A stretch of DNA of 64,000 nt from Psychrobacter fulvigenes (GTDB taxonomy: Bacteria; Pseudomonadota; Gammaproteobacteria; Pseudomonadales; Moraxellaceae). The notes under the pieces were generated by a model that made no database searches, was not told where the DNA came from, and worked only from the letters and a program-made list of their open reading frames with translations. Position numbers and translations under genes: made by a program. Location of the stretch: contig NZ_CAJGZP010000001.1 of NCBI RefSeq assembly GCF_904846155.1, positions 930,001 through 994,000 of the forward strand, given 5' to 3'. Shown piece by piece: positions 40,703 to 49,926 of the stretch; position 1 is the first letter of the stretch, and each line of letters opens with the position of its first letter.

Positions 40703-41323
40703 ATGTCTAAAACGACTCTTGCAACTGTGCAACAAGCCTTTAATGATCGTCGCTCTATCTATGCTTTGGGCAGCGATTTGCCAGTAAAGCCACAGGAAAT
40801 TCTTGATGTTATTGAAAGTGTGATATTGCATACGCCTTCAGCTTTTAACTCACAGTCATCACGTATGGTGGTGGTGTTTGGTGAGAAGCATCAGCAGCTG
40901 TGGGATATCACAGAGGCCAAAGTACGTGAAGCAGTTGGTGATGGCGACTTTACTGCCAGCAAGCAAAAGATTGATGGCTTTCGTGCTGCCGCTGGTACGG
41001 TTTTGTTTTATGAAGACCACAAAGTTGTCCAATCGCTGCAAGAGCAGTTTGCGCTATATGCAGACAGATTTCCTATCTGGGCGCAGCAAACGTCAGGCAT
41101 GCATCAACACGCCGCATGGACAGAGCTAAGCGCGCTAGGTGTTGGGGCAAACCTGCAGCATTATAATCCATTGATTGATGAAGAGGTGGCTGCGGCTTTT
41201 TCAGTGGAAGACAGTTGGGAGCTGGTTGCGCAAATGCCGTTTGGTAATATTGTCCAACCTGCGGGCGAGAAGAGCTATCAGTCTGTCGATGAGCGTGTGA
41301 AGGTAATCGGACTAGACAGCTAG
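40703..41323 (+). CDS. Nitroreductase family protein (Frm2/Hbn1-like)
   Basis: A 206-residue flavin-dependent oxidoreductase. FNDRRSIYALGSDLP is the N-terminal FMN-binding arginine region, HTPSAFNSQSSRMVVVFGE the second FMN contact, and WTELSALGVGANLQHYNP the third; MPFGNIVQPAGEK ends the domain. The substrate is unknown (nitroaromatics, quinones or fatty-acid-related signals in yeast homologues). The ATG at 40703 has AAGGA at 40690-40694. Transcription would run into the terminator at 41474, now split by the IS3 element. Confidence 0.9.
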   Translation: MSKTTLATVQQAFNDRRSIYALGSDLPVKPQEILDVIESVILHTPSAFNSQSSRMVVVFGEKHQQLWDITEAKVREAVGDGDFTASKQKIDGFRAAAGTVLFYEDHKVVQSLQEQFALYADRFPIWAQQTSGMHQHAAWTELSALGVGANLQHYNPLIDEEVAAAFSVEDSWELVAQMPFGNIVQPAGEKSYQSVDERVKVIGLDS

Positions 41324-41520
41324 TACCAAACCCAAAAAGTGCGATTAACTTTGTCAAACTTGCTAAGCCTACTAGGAGTAGTACTTGCGCAAATTTTCCG
41401 CGCTACTCTAATTTTTGGAAATGGTATAAGATCCATAGTCTAAAACAGTTTAAATGCTAATAGTTTAAACAATAAAAAAGACAGCCGTTATTATGAACTG
41501 ACCCCCTAAACTTGGACTGT

Positions 41521-42396
41521 TTAAGTTTGTATCAAGGACTGAGTTCTGTATTTCACAGGGCTCAGTCCTTTTAGTTTCATCTGAATTCTCTCATGATTAT
41601 AGTAGTGAATATACTCATGAATCTGTTGCTCTAAGTCCTCAATAGTTTCTGGTTTCTCAATATAAATCGTCTCACACTTCAGCGTACCGAAGAACCCTTC
41701 CATCAATGCATTGTCTAAGCAATTCCCCTTACGGCTCATACTTTGCTTAATATGATTCGCTTTAAGCGACTTTGCAAACGGCTTCATCTGATAATGCCAG
41801 CCTTGATCTGAATGTAGTGTTAGCTGCTCCTTGCGCTTTTTAGGTATGCCTTTAAGTGCACTATCTAGCATCTGTTTCACTAAGTCATATACCGGTCGTC
41901 TTGAGAGCGTATAGCTGATGATCTCATTGTTATAGCAATCTAGTATAGGAGACAGATACAACTTATCCTCGCCCACTTTAAACTCAGTAATGTCAGTAAA
42001 CCACCTGCGATTAGGCGCACCCGCCCTGAACTTGCGCTTGACTCTATTCTTAGCTATGACGCCGCACTGTCCTTTGTAGGATCGATACTTCTGTTGTCTG
42101 ATTCTAGCAGTCAGCTTAAGCTCACTCATAAGCCGTGCGATGAGCTTATGGTTATACCTTAACCCTTCACTCTTAAGTGTTTGAGTGATTCTACGATAGC
42201 CATACCGACCTTTGTGCTGATGATAGATATCCCTGATGCGCTGTTTGAGATCGGCGTATTTATCTTCACTCCAAAGCTGTGCTCTATGATAGTAGAAACT
42301 ACTCCTTGCAAGCTTTGCTATGGTGAGTAAGTCAGATAACGCGTGCTTTAGTCTTAATCCTTCGATGAGCCTTGCTTTGTCGCGGCTTGTTCCTTT
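41521..42396 (-). CDS. IS3-family transposase OrfB (DDE integrase core), reached by frameshift
   Basis: The OrfB frame is open from the frameshift site to the stop at 41521, about 291 codons. It begins RDKARLIEGLRLKHALSDLL, continues through KHRGRYGYRRI-like HTH_21 sequence, and carries the DDE catalytic triad: Asp in RWFTDITEF, Asp in TLHSDQGWHYQ and Glu in DNALMEGFFGTLK, with NHERIQMKLKGLSPVKYR at the end. An ATG-initiated shorter form from 42129 would lack the N-terminal part. Expected product is the OrfAB fusion. Confidence 0.9.
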   Translation of the reverse strand, partial: KGTSRDKARLIEGLRLKHALSDLLTIAKLARSSFYYHRAQLWSEDKYADLKQRIRDIYHQHKGRYGYRRITQTLKSEGLRYNHKLIARLMSELKLTARIRQQKYRSYKGQCGVIAKNRVKRKFRAGAPNRRWFTDITEFKVGEDKLYLSPILDCYNNEIISYTLSRRPVYDLVKQMLDSALKGIPKKRKEQLTLHSDQGWHYQMKPFAKSLKANHIKQSMSRKGNCLDNALMEGFFGTLKCETIYIEKPETIEDLEQQIHEYIHYYNHERIQMKLKGLSPVKYRTQSLIQT

Positions 42397-42869
42397 TCCC
42401 GAAGCAAGGCATCGAGCTTTTTTAGATAGGCGTTCTCCGCACGCAGATATTGCAGTTCACGCTTGAGCTCTGCTAGGGTCTTTTCATTATCAGGTTTGTC
42501 TGTGATAGGAGATGCCATAGAGTGACTACCTTTATATTTGGATGTGAGTCCAGACATACCGTAGAAGCGATAAGCTTTGTGCCAGTGGCTAATAAGCGCA
42601 GGTGAGCTGATGTGGAATTTAAGGGCGGTTTCAGATTGGGTTAATCCTTCTATCAACATCGCTTCAATCACTTTGTACTTAAACTCGCTACTGTATTTAG
42701 CTTTACTGGTCTTAGGTTTAATGGCGCCTATACCACCGCTTTGATATTGTTCAATCCATTTGCGTACAAACCTTGGATTTACACCAAACTTTTCACCTGT
42801 CGCACTGCTACTATGTCCTTCTTTGTAGTATGCAATGACTTTGATCTTAAAGTCTAGATCGTAACGCAT
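42354..42869 (-). CDS. IS3-family OrfA (helix-turn-helix protein)
   Basis: 171 residues from the ATG at 42869 (GGGGGT just upstream; a TTG at 42896 inside the inverted repeat would add nine). Two helix-turn-helix units (FKIKVIAYYKEGHSSSATGEKFGVN and SEFKYKVIEAMLIEGLTQSETALKF), then a leucine-zipper-like coiled coil (LAELKRELQYLRAENAYLKKL) for multimerisation. The end overlaps orfB; GGGAAAAGG near the end of the coil is the likely -1 slip site. Confidence 0.9.
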   Translation of the reverse strand: MRYDLDFKIKVIAYYKEGHSSSATGEKFGVNPRFVRKWIEQYQSGGIGAIKPKTSKAKYSSEFKYKVIEAMLIEGLTQSETALKFHISSPALISHWHKAYRFYGMSGLTSKYKGSHSMASPITDKPDNEKTLAELKRELQYLRAENAYLKKLDALLREKEQAATKQGSSKD

Positions 42870-43001
42870 AAAAACACCCCCAAAAGTTGTGTCCAACTTA
42901 TGGGGGTCAGTTCATTAAAGCGGCTGTCTTTTTTTATCTTTACTCATCTGTTCGCTCATTCAGAACTTATCGTTCAGATTGAGGATACGCTCTAGCCATT
43001 A

Positions 43002-44576
43002 TTACCAAAAGGTAGTGCTGCTGCGGGCTTTTTCTAAGCGTTTTTGATAGCGTTTTTCACGCTTGACCAAAGTTGCAGAAAACCAACCAGCACCATACAA
43101 GGCATTGGGTTCAGTAGCTGATTTTTGCAAATAATAATCTTTATGATTTAGGTTGTCGAGATATTGCCCCAGTGCTTTTTGGGCTTTGGCTAAGCGCTTT
43201 ATCCAGCGCTTGCTTTGTTTTTTAGAGTATAGAGGCGCAGCAAACTCACTGATATAGCGTAAGCTCTTTAGATGACTATTTAGATGATTGTGCAGCTTAT
43301 GCTGAGCCTTTTGCTCATCATTACTATTTGAGCTGACATCGCCTGCGTTATCGATGTCTAAATCATCGAGATTGTGCTCGGCTTCGAGCAGCTTGGTATG
43401 ATGTTTGGATAATATTTTTGCCAATTTATCTATGGCAAGCTTGTCCGCTTGCGCTTCAGTACTAGGATCACTCATACTAAAGGCGATCAGCTCAAGTAAG
43501 GTCAGTTGGAAGTCGTTGGCCTGCACCGCATCAATAGGGGATACCTTAATGTTTTTTAGCTCTGCACTCCAATCTACAGTGGGAGCACCTTGCTGCTTAA
43601 GCTTGGGCTGTACGGTATGCGCTAAATAAGCCACTTCACGGTATTCATCCAATAAAGTAGCAGTTTGCTTAAGAATAACTGACCATTCAGGATTGAGCTG
43701 ATCTGAGAAATTATTGAAAGCCTTTAAGGCAGATTGAAGCCGCTGAATACCGATACGCAGTTGCAAGATATGACCATCATCTTCGCTGCCTTCGGCGATA
43801 GCGCTACTATTTGGTAGTATTTGCAATAAGCAGTTATTTACTACTGCGCGGACAAAAGCAGGTCTACTACTGTCTTTATGAACCTCAAGTTGGCTAAGAT
43901 TGGCACTGACCGCTGGACTATACGCTTGCTCTGTAATCAGCAAACCACCACGCTCTGCCTTAGTGACTGTAGACAGGCAGAGCTTATAGCGCTTGCACCA
44001 AGTCTTGGCAGTGGCGAATAAAAAGTCCAAATCTCCCGATACCAACTCGAACTCAATTTCTTCAATGGCTTGGCGCTGAGCATCGTCCTTACCATGGATG
44101 ATCTTACCATGGTCATATGCCACTTCTATACTGCTTTCATTTTTATAGTTTTTATCATCTACTAGCAGGCGAGTAGTGCGCTCTACATCAGTAACATATT
44201 GACGAGTTAAATTTTTGGCAAGTTTCTTTAGTTTAAATTTAGCCAAAGCTGGGGCGATAGCTGTGTCTTTATAAATGGTTAAATCTGGCATTAAGGCATT
44301 ATCGTTTAGCATGGCTTGGACATGCTCATGATCCAAGGTGGTATTGTGCTCTAGATGTGCAGCAATGCCGTCACCACGGGCTTTGATGGTCTGTACCCAG
44401 TTATTGCCTTCTTTACGAATACGTAAGCCAATACCTGCCTGAGCCAGCTGCTGATCTGGTGTATCGTAATAGTGGGCTGCTAATTGAGTCACTTGTGAGG
44501 ATTTTACTTTTGCTTGACGCATCAGACCTTTTAGACGTGCTGGTGGTATCAAAAACCTCAGTTCTATCTCTTGCAC
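43002..44576 (-). CDS. CYTH and CHAD domain protein (inorganic triphosphatase type)
   Basis: 524 residues in two parts. The N-terminal CYTH domain (about 1-205) starts QEIELRFLI with the ExExR tunnel motif, and continues with YYDTPDQQLAQAGIGLRIRKEG and IEEIEFELVSGD. The C-terminal CHAD domain (about 235-515) is helical and rich in conserved His/Arg/Lys for polyanion binding (LQLRIGIQRLQSALKAF, HLNSHLKSLRYISEFA). CYTH-CHAD proteins hydrolyse triphosphate and CHAD binds polyphosphate, so a link to ppk1 elsewhere in the window is reasonable. Its terminator is the one split by the IS3 element. Confidence 0.92.
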   Translation of the reverse strand: MQEIELRFLIPPARLKGLMRQAKVKSSQVTQLAAHYYDTPDQQLAQAGIGLRIRKEGNNWVQTIKARGDGIAAHLEHNTTLDHEHVQAMLNDNALMPDLTIYKDTAIAPALAKFKLKKLAKNLTRQYVTDVERTTRLLVDDKNYKNESSIEVAYDHGKIIHGKDDAQRQAIEEIEFELVSGDLDFLFATAKTWCKRYKLCLSTVTKAERGGLLITEQAYSPAVSANLSQLEVHKDSSRPAFVRAVVNNCLLQILPNSSAIAEGSEDDGHILQLRIGIQRLQSALKAFNNFSDQLNPEWSVILKQTATLLDEYREVAYLAHTVQPKLKQQGAPTVDWSAELKNIKVSPIDAVQANDFQLTLLELIAFSMSDPSTEAQADKLAIDKLAKILSKHHTKLLEAEHNLDDLDIDNAGDVSSNSNDEQKAQHKLHNHLNSHLKSLRYISEFAAPLYSKKQSKRWIKRLAKAQKALGQYLDNLNHKDYYLQKSATEPNALYGAGWFSATLVKREKRYQKRLEKARSSTTFW

Positions 44577-44757
44577 GGTCGAATCCTCCTTTGCAATTCT
44601 ATTAATTTGTTACTGGTTATAGACCTACTATGTCTTAAATCAATGCATGTGACAAGGGTATCTTTTATAAAATCGCATGCAGTTAGATTGTTTGCAGCGA
44701 TGGTTAAAGGGTTTTTTTAATGTTTTTTCACAAGCATGCGCCCTTTTATATAAACGT

Positions 44758-44794
44758 AAAAAAGCCGCCCTATATTATAGGACGGCTTTTCTTG
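44758..44794 (-). terminator. Intrinsic terminator of aceA
   Basis: AAAAAAGCCGCCCTAT pairs with ATAGGACGGCTTTTCTT around ATT, so on the - strand a stem with a T-run lies 28 bases past the aceA stop. Confidence 0.9.
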
Positions 44795-44821
44795 TAACGT
44801 GCAGTTATAGATTGTCGGTGA

Positions 44822-46408
44822 TTAGAACTGGTTCATCGTGTTCTTGCCGCCGCCAGCTTTAAGTGCGTTGTCACCAGAGAAGATTTCTTTGTGGTCATCG
44901 CCAAGGTCAGAGCCAGCCATTGCTTGGTGCTTAACACAGTCGATGCCTTCACGGATTTCTTTACGTTGTACGCCAGCAGCATAAGCAAGCATACCGTCTT
45001 CACCGAAATAGCCTTTAGCAAGCTCATGCACGCTAAGCGCTGTAGTGTGGTAAGTAGGTAGCGTGATCAAGTGATGGAATACACCCGCTTCACGTGACGC
45101 ATCACGCTGGAAGTTCTTAGCAGCGATATCAGCAGCTTCATCAAGCTCAGTACCGTCGTAATCAGCACTCATCAAGTCATCCTTATTGTACGCTGAGATG
45201 TCTTTGCCTTCTTCTTCCCACTGAGCGATGATTTGCTTACGGAAGTTAAGCGTCCAGTTGAACGATGGGCTGTTGTTATAAACAAGCTTCGCTTTTGGCT
45301 CTTGCTCTTTAATACGATCAACCATCATTTTGATGTGTTCAACGTCTGGAGTCGGTGTTTCGATCCATAGTAGGTCAGCGCCGTTTTGCAAGGCAGTTAC
45401 ACAGTCAAGTACAACACGGTCGATGTTCGTTTCTTCACGGAACTGATATAGACCGTTTGGCAGACGAACTGGGCGTACTAGTTTGCCGTTGTGCTTAAGC
45501 AAGCTGTCGTTTTCTTTTGCATCTTCAAGAGTCACTTCTTCCATTTCGATGAAGTCAATGTACTGAGAAGCAAGGTCGCCTGGCTCTTCTGATACTGGAA
45601 TTTTTTGCGTGAGTGATGCGCCTTCAGAGTCAGTACGTGCAACGATAATACCGTCTTCAACGCCAAGCTCTAGGAATGCATAACGAATCGCGTTGATTTT
45701 TGCGATGTAATCTTCATGTGGAACCGTTACTTTACCAGCTTGGTGACCACACTGCTTAGCGTCAGATACTTGGTTTTCAACCTGGATAGCACAAGCACCT
45801 GCTTCGATCATTTGCTTGGTTAACAAGTAAGTCGCTTCTTCGTTACCGAAACCAGCGTCGATGTCAGCAATGATTGGCACAACGTGTGTTTCAAAGTTTT
45901 CGATTTTTTCTAGGATAGCTGAAGTATCTTGACCAGCTTCTTCTGCAGCGTTTAGCTCACGGAAGTAGTCGTTTAGTACTTTAGCATCGGCTTGACGTAA
46001 GAAAGTGTAGATCTCTTCGATTAGCTTAGGTACTGAGGTTTTTTCGTGCATAGATTGGTCAGGTAGAGGACCGAACTCAGAACGAAGGGCCGCAACCATC
46101 CAACCTGATAGGTAGATGTAAGTTTTAGACGTCGTACCGAAGTATTTTTTCTTAGCGTACATGGTTTGCTGGGCAACAAAACCATGCCATGCACCTAAAG
46201 ACTGCGTGTACTGAGACGTATCATTGTCATAGTCTTCCATATCTTGACGCATGACTTTTGCAGTATATTTTGCGATATCCAAACCAGTTTTAAAACGGTT
46301 TTGTGACATCATACGTGCCGCATCAGTCTCGCTGATATTCTGCCAGTTACCGTGCTTTTGCTTAAGTTCACGTACTAAATCGATCGCTGATTTATATGCA
46401 GTTGACAT
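44822..46408 (-). CDS. aceA: Isocitrate lyase
   Basis: Splits isocitrate to glyoxylate and succinate, the first step of the glyoxylate bypass, feeding glcB. At 528 residues it belongs to the longer form seen in Pseudomonas and Acinetobacter. VVPIIADIDAGFGNEEATYLL (Mg-binding), the catalytic-loop cysteine in QVSDAKQCGHQAGKVTVPHEDY (KKCGH equivalent), VARTDSEGA and LLWIETPTPDVEH are conserved. AAGGAG precedes the ATG. A LysR regulator is divergently encoded 620 bases upstream. Confidence 0.97.
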   Translation of the reverse strand: MSTAYKSAIDLVRELKQKHGNWQNISETDAARMMSQNRFKTGLDIAKYTAKVMRQDMEDYDNDTSQYTQSLGAWHGFVAQQTMYAKKKYFGTTSKTYIYLSGWMVAALRSEFGPLPDQSMHEKTSVPKLIEEIYTFLRQADAKVLNDYFRELNAAEEAGQDTSAILEKIENFETHVVPIIADIDAGFGNEEATYLLTKQMIEAGACAIQVENQVSDAKQCGHQAGKVTVPHEDYIAKINAIRYAFLELGVEDGIIVARTDSEGASLTQKIPVSEEPGDLASQYIDFIEMEEVTLEDAKENDSLLKHNGKLVRPVRLPNGLYQFREETNIDRVVLDCVTALQNGADLLWIETPTPDVEHIKMMVDRIKEQEPKAKLVYNNSPSFNWTLNFRKQIIAQWEEEGKDISAYNKDDLMSADYDGTELDEAADIAAKNFQRDASREAGVFHHLITLPTYHTTALSVHELAKGYFGEDGMLAYAAGVQRKEIREGIDCVKHQAMAGSDLGDDHKEIFSGDNALKAGGGKNTMNQF

Positions 46409-47028
46409 CTATAGTCTCCTTGGTGGGGTGTGAAAAATTAACGAACAAAATCAATTGGTAAAATGATCATAACTATATTTGCGTGGGATTCGCAGGGATT
46501 ACAATATGGTGGCATTGATTATATCGAAGCGTCATTGCTGGTAGCATGACTAAAAATGTAGTGAGATTAGAGTAATAAACAATAATCCGTCATAAGCCTC
46601 AGCTTCATTACACTAAACAAACTTACGGATAAACACAAGGATATACTCAATAGTGCTATCATTACTTCTCGATAAGAAGTGATACAATAACCTAGTATGA
46701 GCTCAAAAACGTGTCACCAAAGTTAGGTGTGGTAGTCAGTTGATATGAGCTTTATAATCTGACCTTCGATTTGCCTACACAGGTCACTATAGCGGTCTTA
46801 CTAGGATTTATCTAATTTATGATAGTTATCTTTAGTATTTTTTAAATGTATAGTGTAATAAAAACAAGTACTTAACCAAGTTGTTTTGTAGCGTGGCAGG
46901 GATGGGTTTGGTAGATCGTCAGTAAAAATCAGGGTTTGATTATACAGTTTTAACGTATATAGATCACAATAGCGGGTAAAGTCGCCAATTTTGATAGGGC
47001 GTTTATTTTAAAGCAAAGAGAAATATGT
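46409..47028. other. Divergent intergenic region, aceA and lysR-type gene
   Basis: 620 bases, AT-rich, no credible ORF. An inverted repeat ACTTCT-CGATA-AGAAGT (46664-46680), inside the wider ATCATTACTTCT...AGAAGTGAT, is a candidate regulator site, though it is not a textbook T-N11-A LysR box. The LysR gene has GAGAAA shortly before its ATG. Confidence 0.4.
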
Positions 47029-48018
47029 ATGAATTTGCAGCGGGTTGATTTGAATTTATTGGTACATTTAGATGTATTGTTACGAGAAAAAAACGTCACA
47101 CGAGCTGCTGAGCAATTAGGCATCACCCAGCCTGCGATGAGTAATATTTTGCGGCGTCTGCGTAAGCTATTCAACGATCCGCTATTGGTACGATCTTCTG
47201 AAGGTATGACGCCGACTGAGCGTGCCTTAGAGCTGCAGCCGCGGATTCGCGAGATACTCGCGGACTTAACCCAAGTACTCGAACCACGTACTGAGTTTCG
47301 CCCTTATACCACCTCGCGTGTCTTTCGTATCATGACCTCAGACTATGCTGAGGCAACCTTGGTGCCAAAGTTAGTTAAAGCATTACGCTCTGAAGCGCCC
47401 AATGTTATCTTAGACTTTTTGACCCCATCTGATGTCTCTTATCGTGACATGGAGCAAGGCCGAGTTGATTTGGCGATCAACCGTTTTAATGAGATACCGC
47501 AAAGCTTTCATCAAGTATTGGTCTGGCGAGATACTTTTAGTTGTTTATTGTCAGCTGATAGCCCTATTGCCAATCGCTTTAACTTAAAAAACTATCTCAA
47601 AGCGCAACACGTTTGGGTGTCAAAGACGGGTATGGGTGTGGGTTTTGGTGTCAACCCAGAGAAATCTGGCGGTCTTGGCTCTATCGATCAAGCGCTGCAA
47701 CGTCTGGGACAAAAGCGCCAAATCAGTGTCTTTACCCGTCATTACCAAATGCCGGCCATGCTCGCTGCTAATAAAGATTTGATAGCGACGCTGCCCACAC
47801 GTGTGGCGAGAATGCAGGCAAATAACGATAGTATAGTTATGAAAGAGCCACCATTTTTTATCCCTGAGTTTGAGCTAACGATGGCGTGGTCACCATTACT
47901 GCAACATCATCCAGCCCATCGCTGGTTAAGACAGCTGATCATGCATGTCGCAAGGCAAGTGGTTGCGGATGAAGAGCATCAACCGCAGGAAATTCCAGTG
48001 ATCAACCATTTGTTTTGA
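47029..48018 (+). CDS. LysR-family transcriptional regulator
   Basis: 329 residues. The N-terminal winged helix-turn-helix (about 1-65) reads VDLNLLVHLDVLLREKNVTRAAEQLGITQPAMSNILRRLRKLFNDPLLVR, and the rest is a periplasmic-binding-protein-like effector domain (from about residue 90). The LNLLVHLDVLL and PLLVRSSEGMTPTERA features place it in the NodD/PcpR-like branch. It is divergent from aceA and upstream of the aldehyde dehydrogenase gene; control of either is possible but not shown. Confidence 0.9.
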   Translation: MNLQRVDLNLLVHLDVLLREKNVTRAAEQLGITQPAMSNILRRLRKLFNDPLLVRSSEGMTPTERALELQPRIREILADLTQVLEPRTEFRPYTTSRVFRIMTSDYAEATLVPKLVKALRSEAPNVILDFLTPSDVSYRDMEQGRVDLAINRFNEIPQSFHQVLVWRDTFSCLLSADSPIANRFNLKNYLKAQHVWVSKTGMGVGFGVNPEKSGGLGSIDQALQRLGQKRQISVFTRHYQMPAMLAANKDLIATLPTRVARMQANNDSIVMKEPPFFIPEFELTMAWSPLLQHHPAHRWLRQLIMHVARQVVADEEHQPQEIPVINHLF

Positions 48019-48076
48019 TGCGTTGTTATTTGCTTAAGCGATATGCTTAACTGTCAGATATATAAATGAGATAAAT

Positions 48077-48108
48077 AAAAAGGACCAGCCGATGCGTTGG
48101 TCTTTTTA
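48077..48108 (+). terminator. Intrinsic terminator of the LysR gene
   Basis: AAAAGGACCA pairs with TGGTCTTTTT (one G-T wobble) around GCCGATGCGT. Confidence 0.82.
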
Positions 48109-48299
48109 TTGTCTTGATTCTGAGTTCAAGGGCACAGTCACATTCTTAACATCTTACGCACACTTCTTTATAACTTGTAAACCTACTCAGTGCGCATTTT
48201 GTTATGCTTAAAGGACATAGAGAAACAATGAACATCAAGAAGAAGACACGTCCTAATCAAACCAATTCAAAAATACTCTAATAAATAAGGATAATAATC

Positions 48300-49688
48300 A
48301 TGGCAGATATTACTACTGTGAACCCAGCGACGGGTAAAGACATTAAAGATTATAGCTATATGAGTGATGATGAGGTCAACAAAATCATTGACGCATCGCA
48401 TAAAGCGTTTTCGGAGTGGCGTTTGGTCAGTTCAGAAGAACGCGCTAAAGTCATCAATTCTATCGGCGATACGCTGATGAAATACAAAGATGAGCTCGCA
48501 AAGCTAATGACTGAGGAGCGTGGTAAAACGCTAGAGGCAAGTTTAGAAGAAGTTGACTTGTGTAAAGCCATTTGTGATTTCACCGCTGGTGAAGGCGTTG
48601 CAGCACTGGCGCAAGATGAGCGCGATATTGAAGGCATCAAAAAAGGGTTAGTACGCTATGACCCCATTGGTATCATCTATGGTATCCAGCCATGGAACTT
48701 CCCAGCTTATCAAGTGTTCCGCTATACCATTGCAAACTTGATGGCAGGTAACAGTATTTTACTTAAGCACGCCTCGAACGTCACAGGCTCAGGCTTGCTG
48801 ATTGAAAAAATCATGCATGAGTCTGACTTACCGAACGATTTATTCCGTGCTCTAATCATCAGTCATGCTCAGTCTGAGCAGGTGATTGAACATGAAAAAG
48901 TACGCGGTGTAACGCTGACAGGTAGTGATGTGGCCGGTAGAGTAGTGGCACAGCAAGCAGCCAAAGTGCTGAAAAAGACGGTCATGGAGCTTGGCTCTAA
49001 CGATGCTTTTATCGTATTAGAAGACGCAGACCTAGACTTAGCAGCCACAACTTGTGCGCATGCTCGCCTATACAATAACGGTGAGACTTGTATCGCTGCC
49101 AAACGCTTCGTGGTAGTAGATAGTGTCTATGATAAGTTCCGTGATTTAGTAATTGAGAAGTTCAAAGAATATAAAGTAGGCGATCCGATGGATGACTCTA
49201 CTGATGTAGGCCCTATGTCGAGTAGTAAGCAGCGTGATAACTTGCATGAGCAAGTTCAAGAGAGTGTGAGCAAAGGCGCAACGATTACGCTCGGTGGTGA
49301 AATCCCTGATAAGGCTGGTGCTTTTTATCCACCAACCATCTTGGAGAATATCAAGCCAGATCAGCCAGCGTATAAAGATGAGTTATTTGGTCCAGTTGCT
49401 TCTTTAATTCGTGCCAAAGATCAAGAAGATGCATTCCGTATCGCCAATGACAGCCGTTATGGACTGGGCGGTGCTATCTTCTCCAAAGACGAAGACAAAG
49501 CCATCAGTTTGGCTCAAGAGCACTTCGATACAGGGATGGTCTACATTAATGGTTATAACTTAGTTCATCCAGCATTGCCATTTGGTGGTGTCAAAGATTC
49601 GGGTTATGGCCGTGAACATGGCGGCTTTGGTATCAAGGAGTTTGTTAATATCAAAGCAGTACACGTCGTAGGTAAAAAACCTGCTTAA
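48300..49688 (+). CDS. NAD(P)-dependent succinate-semialdehyde/aldehyde dehydrogenase
   Basis: 462 residues of the aldehyde dehydrogenase superfamily, closest in pattern to succinate-semialdehyde dehydrogenases. GIIYGIQPWNFPAYQVFRY is the Asn-containing catalytic motif, the general-base Glu lies in VMELGSNDAFIVLEDADLD, and the nucleophilic Cys in NNGETCIAAKRFVV. The usual ELGG is ELGS here, a mild change. LPFGGVKDSGYGREHGGFG ends the domain. The substrate cannot be fixed without data. Monocistronic with a very strong terminator. Confidence 0.9.
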   Translation: MADITTVNPATGKDIKDYSYMSDDEVNKIIDASHKAFSEWRLVSSEERAKVINSIGDTLMKYKDELAKLMTEERGKTLEASLEEVDLCKAICDFTAGEGVAALAQDERDIEGIKKGLVRYDPIGIIYGIQPWNFPAYQVFRYTIANLMAGNSILLKHASNVTGSGLLIEKIMHESDLPNDLFRALIISHAQSEQVIEHEKVRGVTLTGSDVAGRVVAQQAAKVLKKTVMELGSNDAFIVLEDADLDLAATTCAHARLYNNGETCIAAKRFVVVDSVYDKFRDLVIEKFKEYKVGDPMDDSTDVGPMSSSKQRDNLHEQVQESVSKGATITLGGEIPDKAGAFYPPTILENIKPDQPAYKDELFGPVASLIRAKDQEDAFRIANDSRYGLGGAIFSKDEDKAISLAQEHFDTGMVYINGYNLVHPALPFGGVKDSGYGREHGGFGIKEFVNIKAVHVVGKKPA

Positions 49689-49730
49689 CTTCTACAACTA
49701 TCTGTAACGTTTATAGTCATCTATAAATGC

Positions 49731-49766
49731 AAAAACACCCCGTTGCTAAGCAGCGGGGTGTTTTTA
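49731..49766 (+). terminator. Strong intrinsic terminator after aldehyde dehydrogenase
   Basis: AAAAACACCCCG pairs perfectly with CGGGGTGTTTTT. Confidence 0.95.
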
Positions 49767-49782
49767 TTGGTAGGTCATTATA

Positions 49783-49818
49783 AAAAACATACCCTTTAAC
49801 AAAAACATACCCTTTAAC
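49783..49818. repeat. Tandem duplication of an 18-bp unit
   Basis: AAAAACATACCCTTTAAC occurs twice back to back (49783-49800, 49801-49818), between the terminator and the REP pair. Confidence 0.95.
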
Positions 49819-49832
49819 TTAGTATAAACCGT

Positions 49833-49906
49833 CGTAGGTTGGTGCTTTTAGCCCAACATTTTGCTGTCGCAAATATTTAAGCTGGACTAAAAGTATCAGC
49901 CTACAA
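49833..49906. repeat. Inverted pair of REP-like palindromes (BIME-like)
   Basis: GTAGGTTGGTGCTTTTAGCC-type palindrome at 49833-49858, and a second, diverged copy in reverse orientation at 49881-49906 (read on -, TTGTAGGCTGATACTTTTAG). Each can fold as a small hairpin (GTTGG/CCAAC). A third copy lies at 60883-60910. Placed between convergent genes, as REP elements usually are. Confidence 0.7.
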
Positions 49907-49926
49907 TAAGCTTTCACTCAATCACA

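Larger units (their letters stand above)
41494..42914 (-). mobile_element. IS3-family insertion sequence (IS150-like subgroup)
   Basis: 1421 bp. Imperfect terminal inverted repeats begin TGAACTGACCCCC at both ends (left 41494; right end 42914 read in reverse) and continue to a shared TTGGAC. A 3-bp target duplication TTA flanks it (41491-41493 and 42915-42917). Two overlapping genes, orfA and orfB, are read on the - strand with an A-rich -1 frameshift site at 42394-42397. Everything needed for transposition looks intact, so this may be a recent, active copy. Confidence 0.93.
41474..42934. terminator. Bidirectional terminator split by an IS3-family insertion
   Basis: AAAAAAGACAGCCG (41474-41487) and CGGCTGTCTTTTTT (42921-42934) are perfectly complementary 14-bp arms. 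Removing the element and one TTA duplicate restores a hairpin with a nine-base loop (TTATTAAAG) between the convergent nitroreductase and CYTH-CHAD genes. Confidence 0.9.

Noticed and set aside
48247..48262. Third copy of the AGGGCGTGTCCT MITE arm (AGACACGTCCTA)
   Set aside because: Only one arm, two mismatches, no inverted partner nearby.
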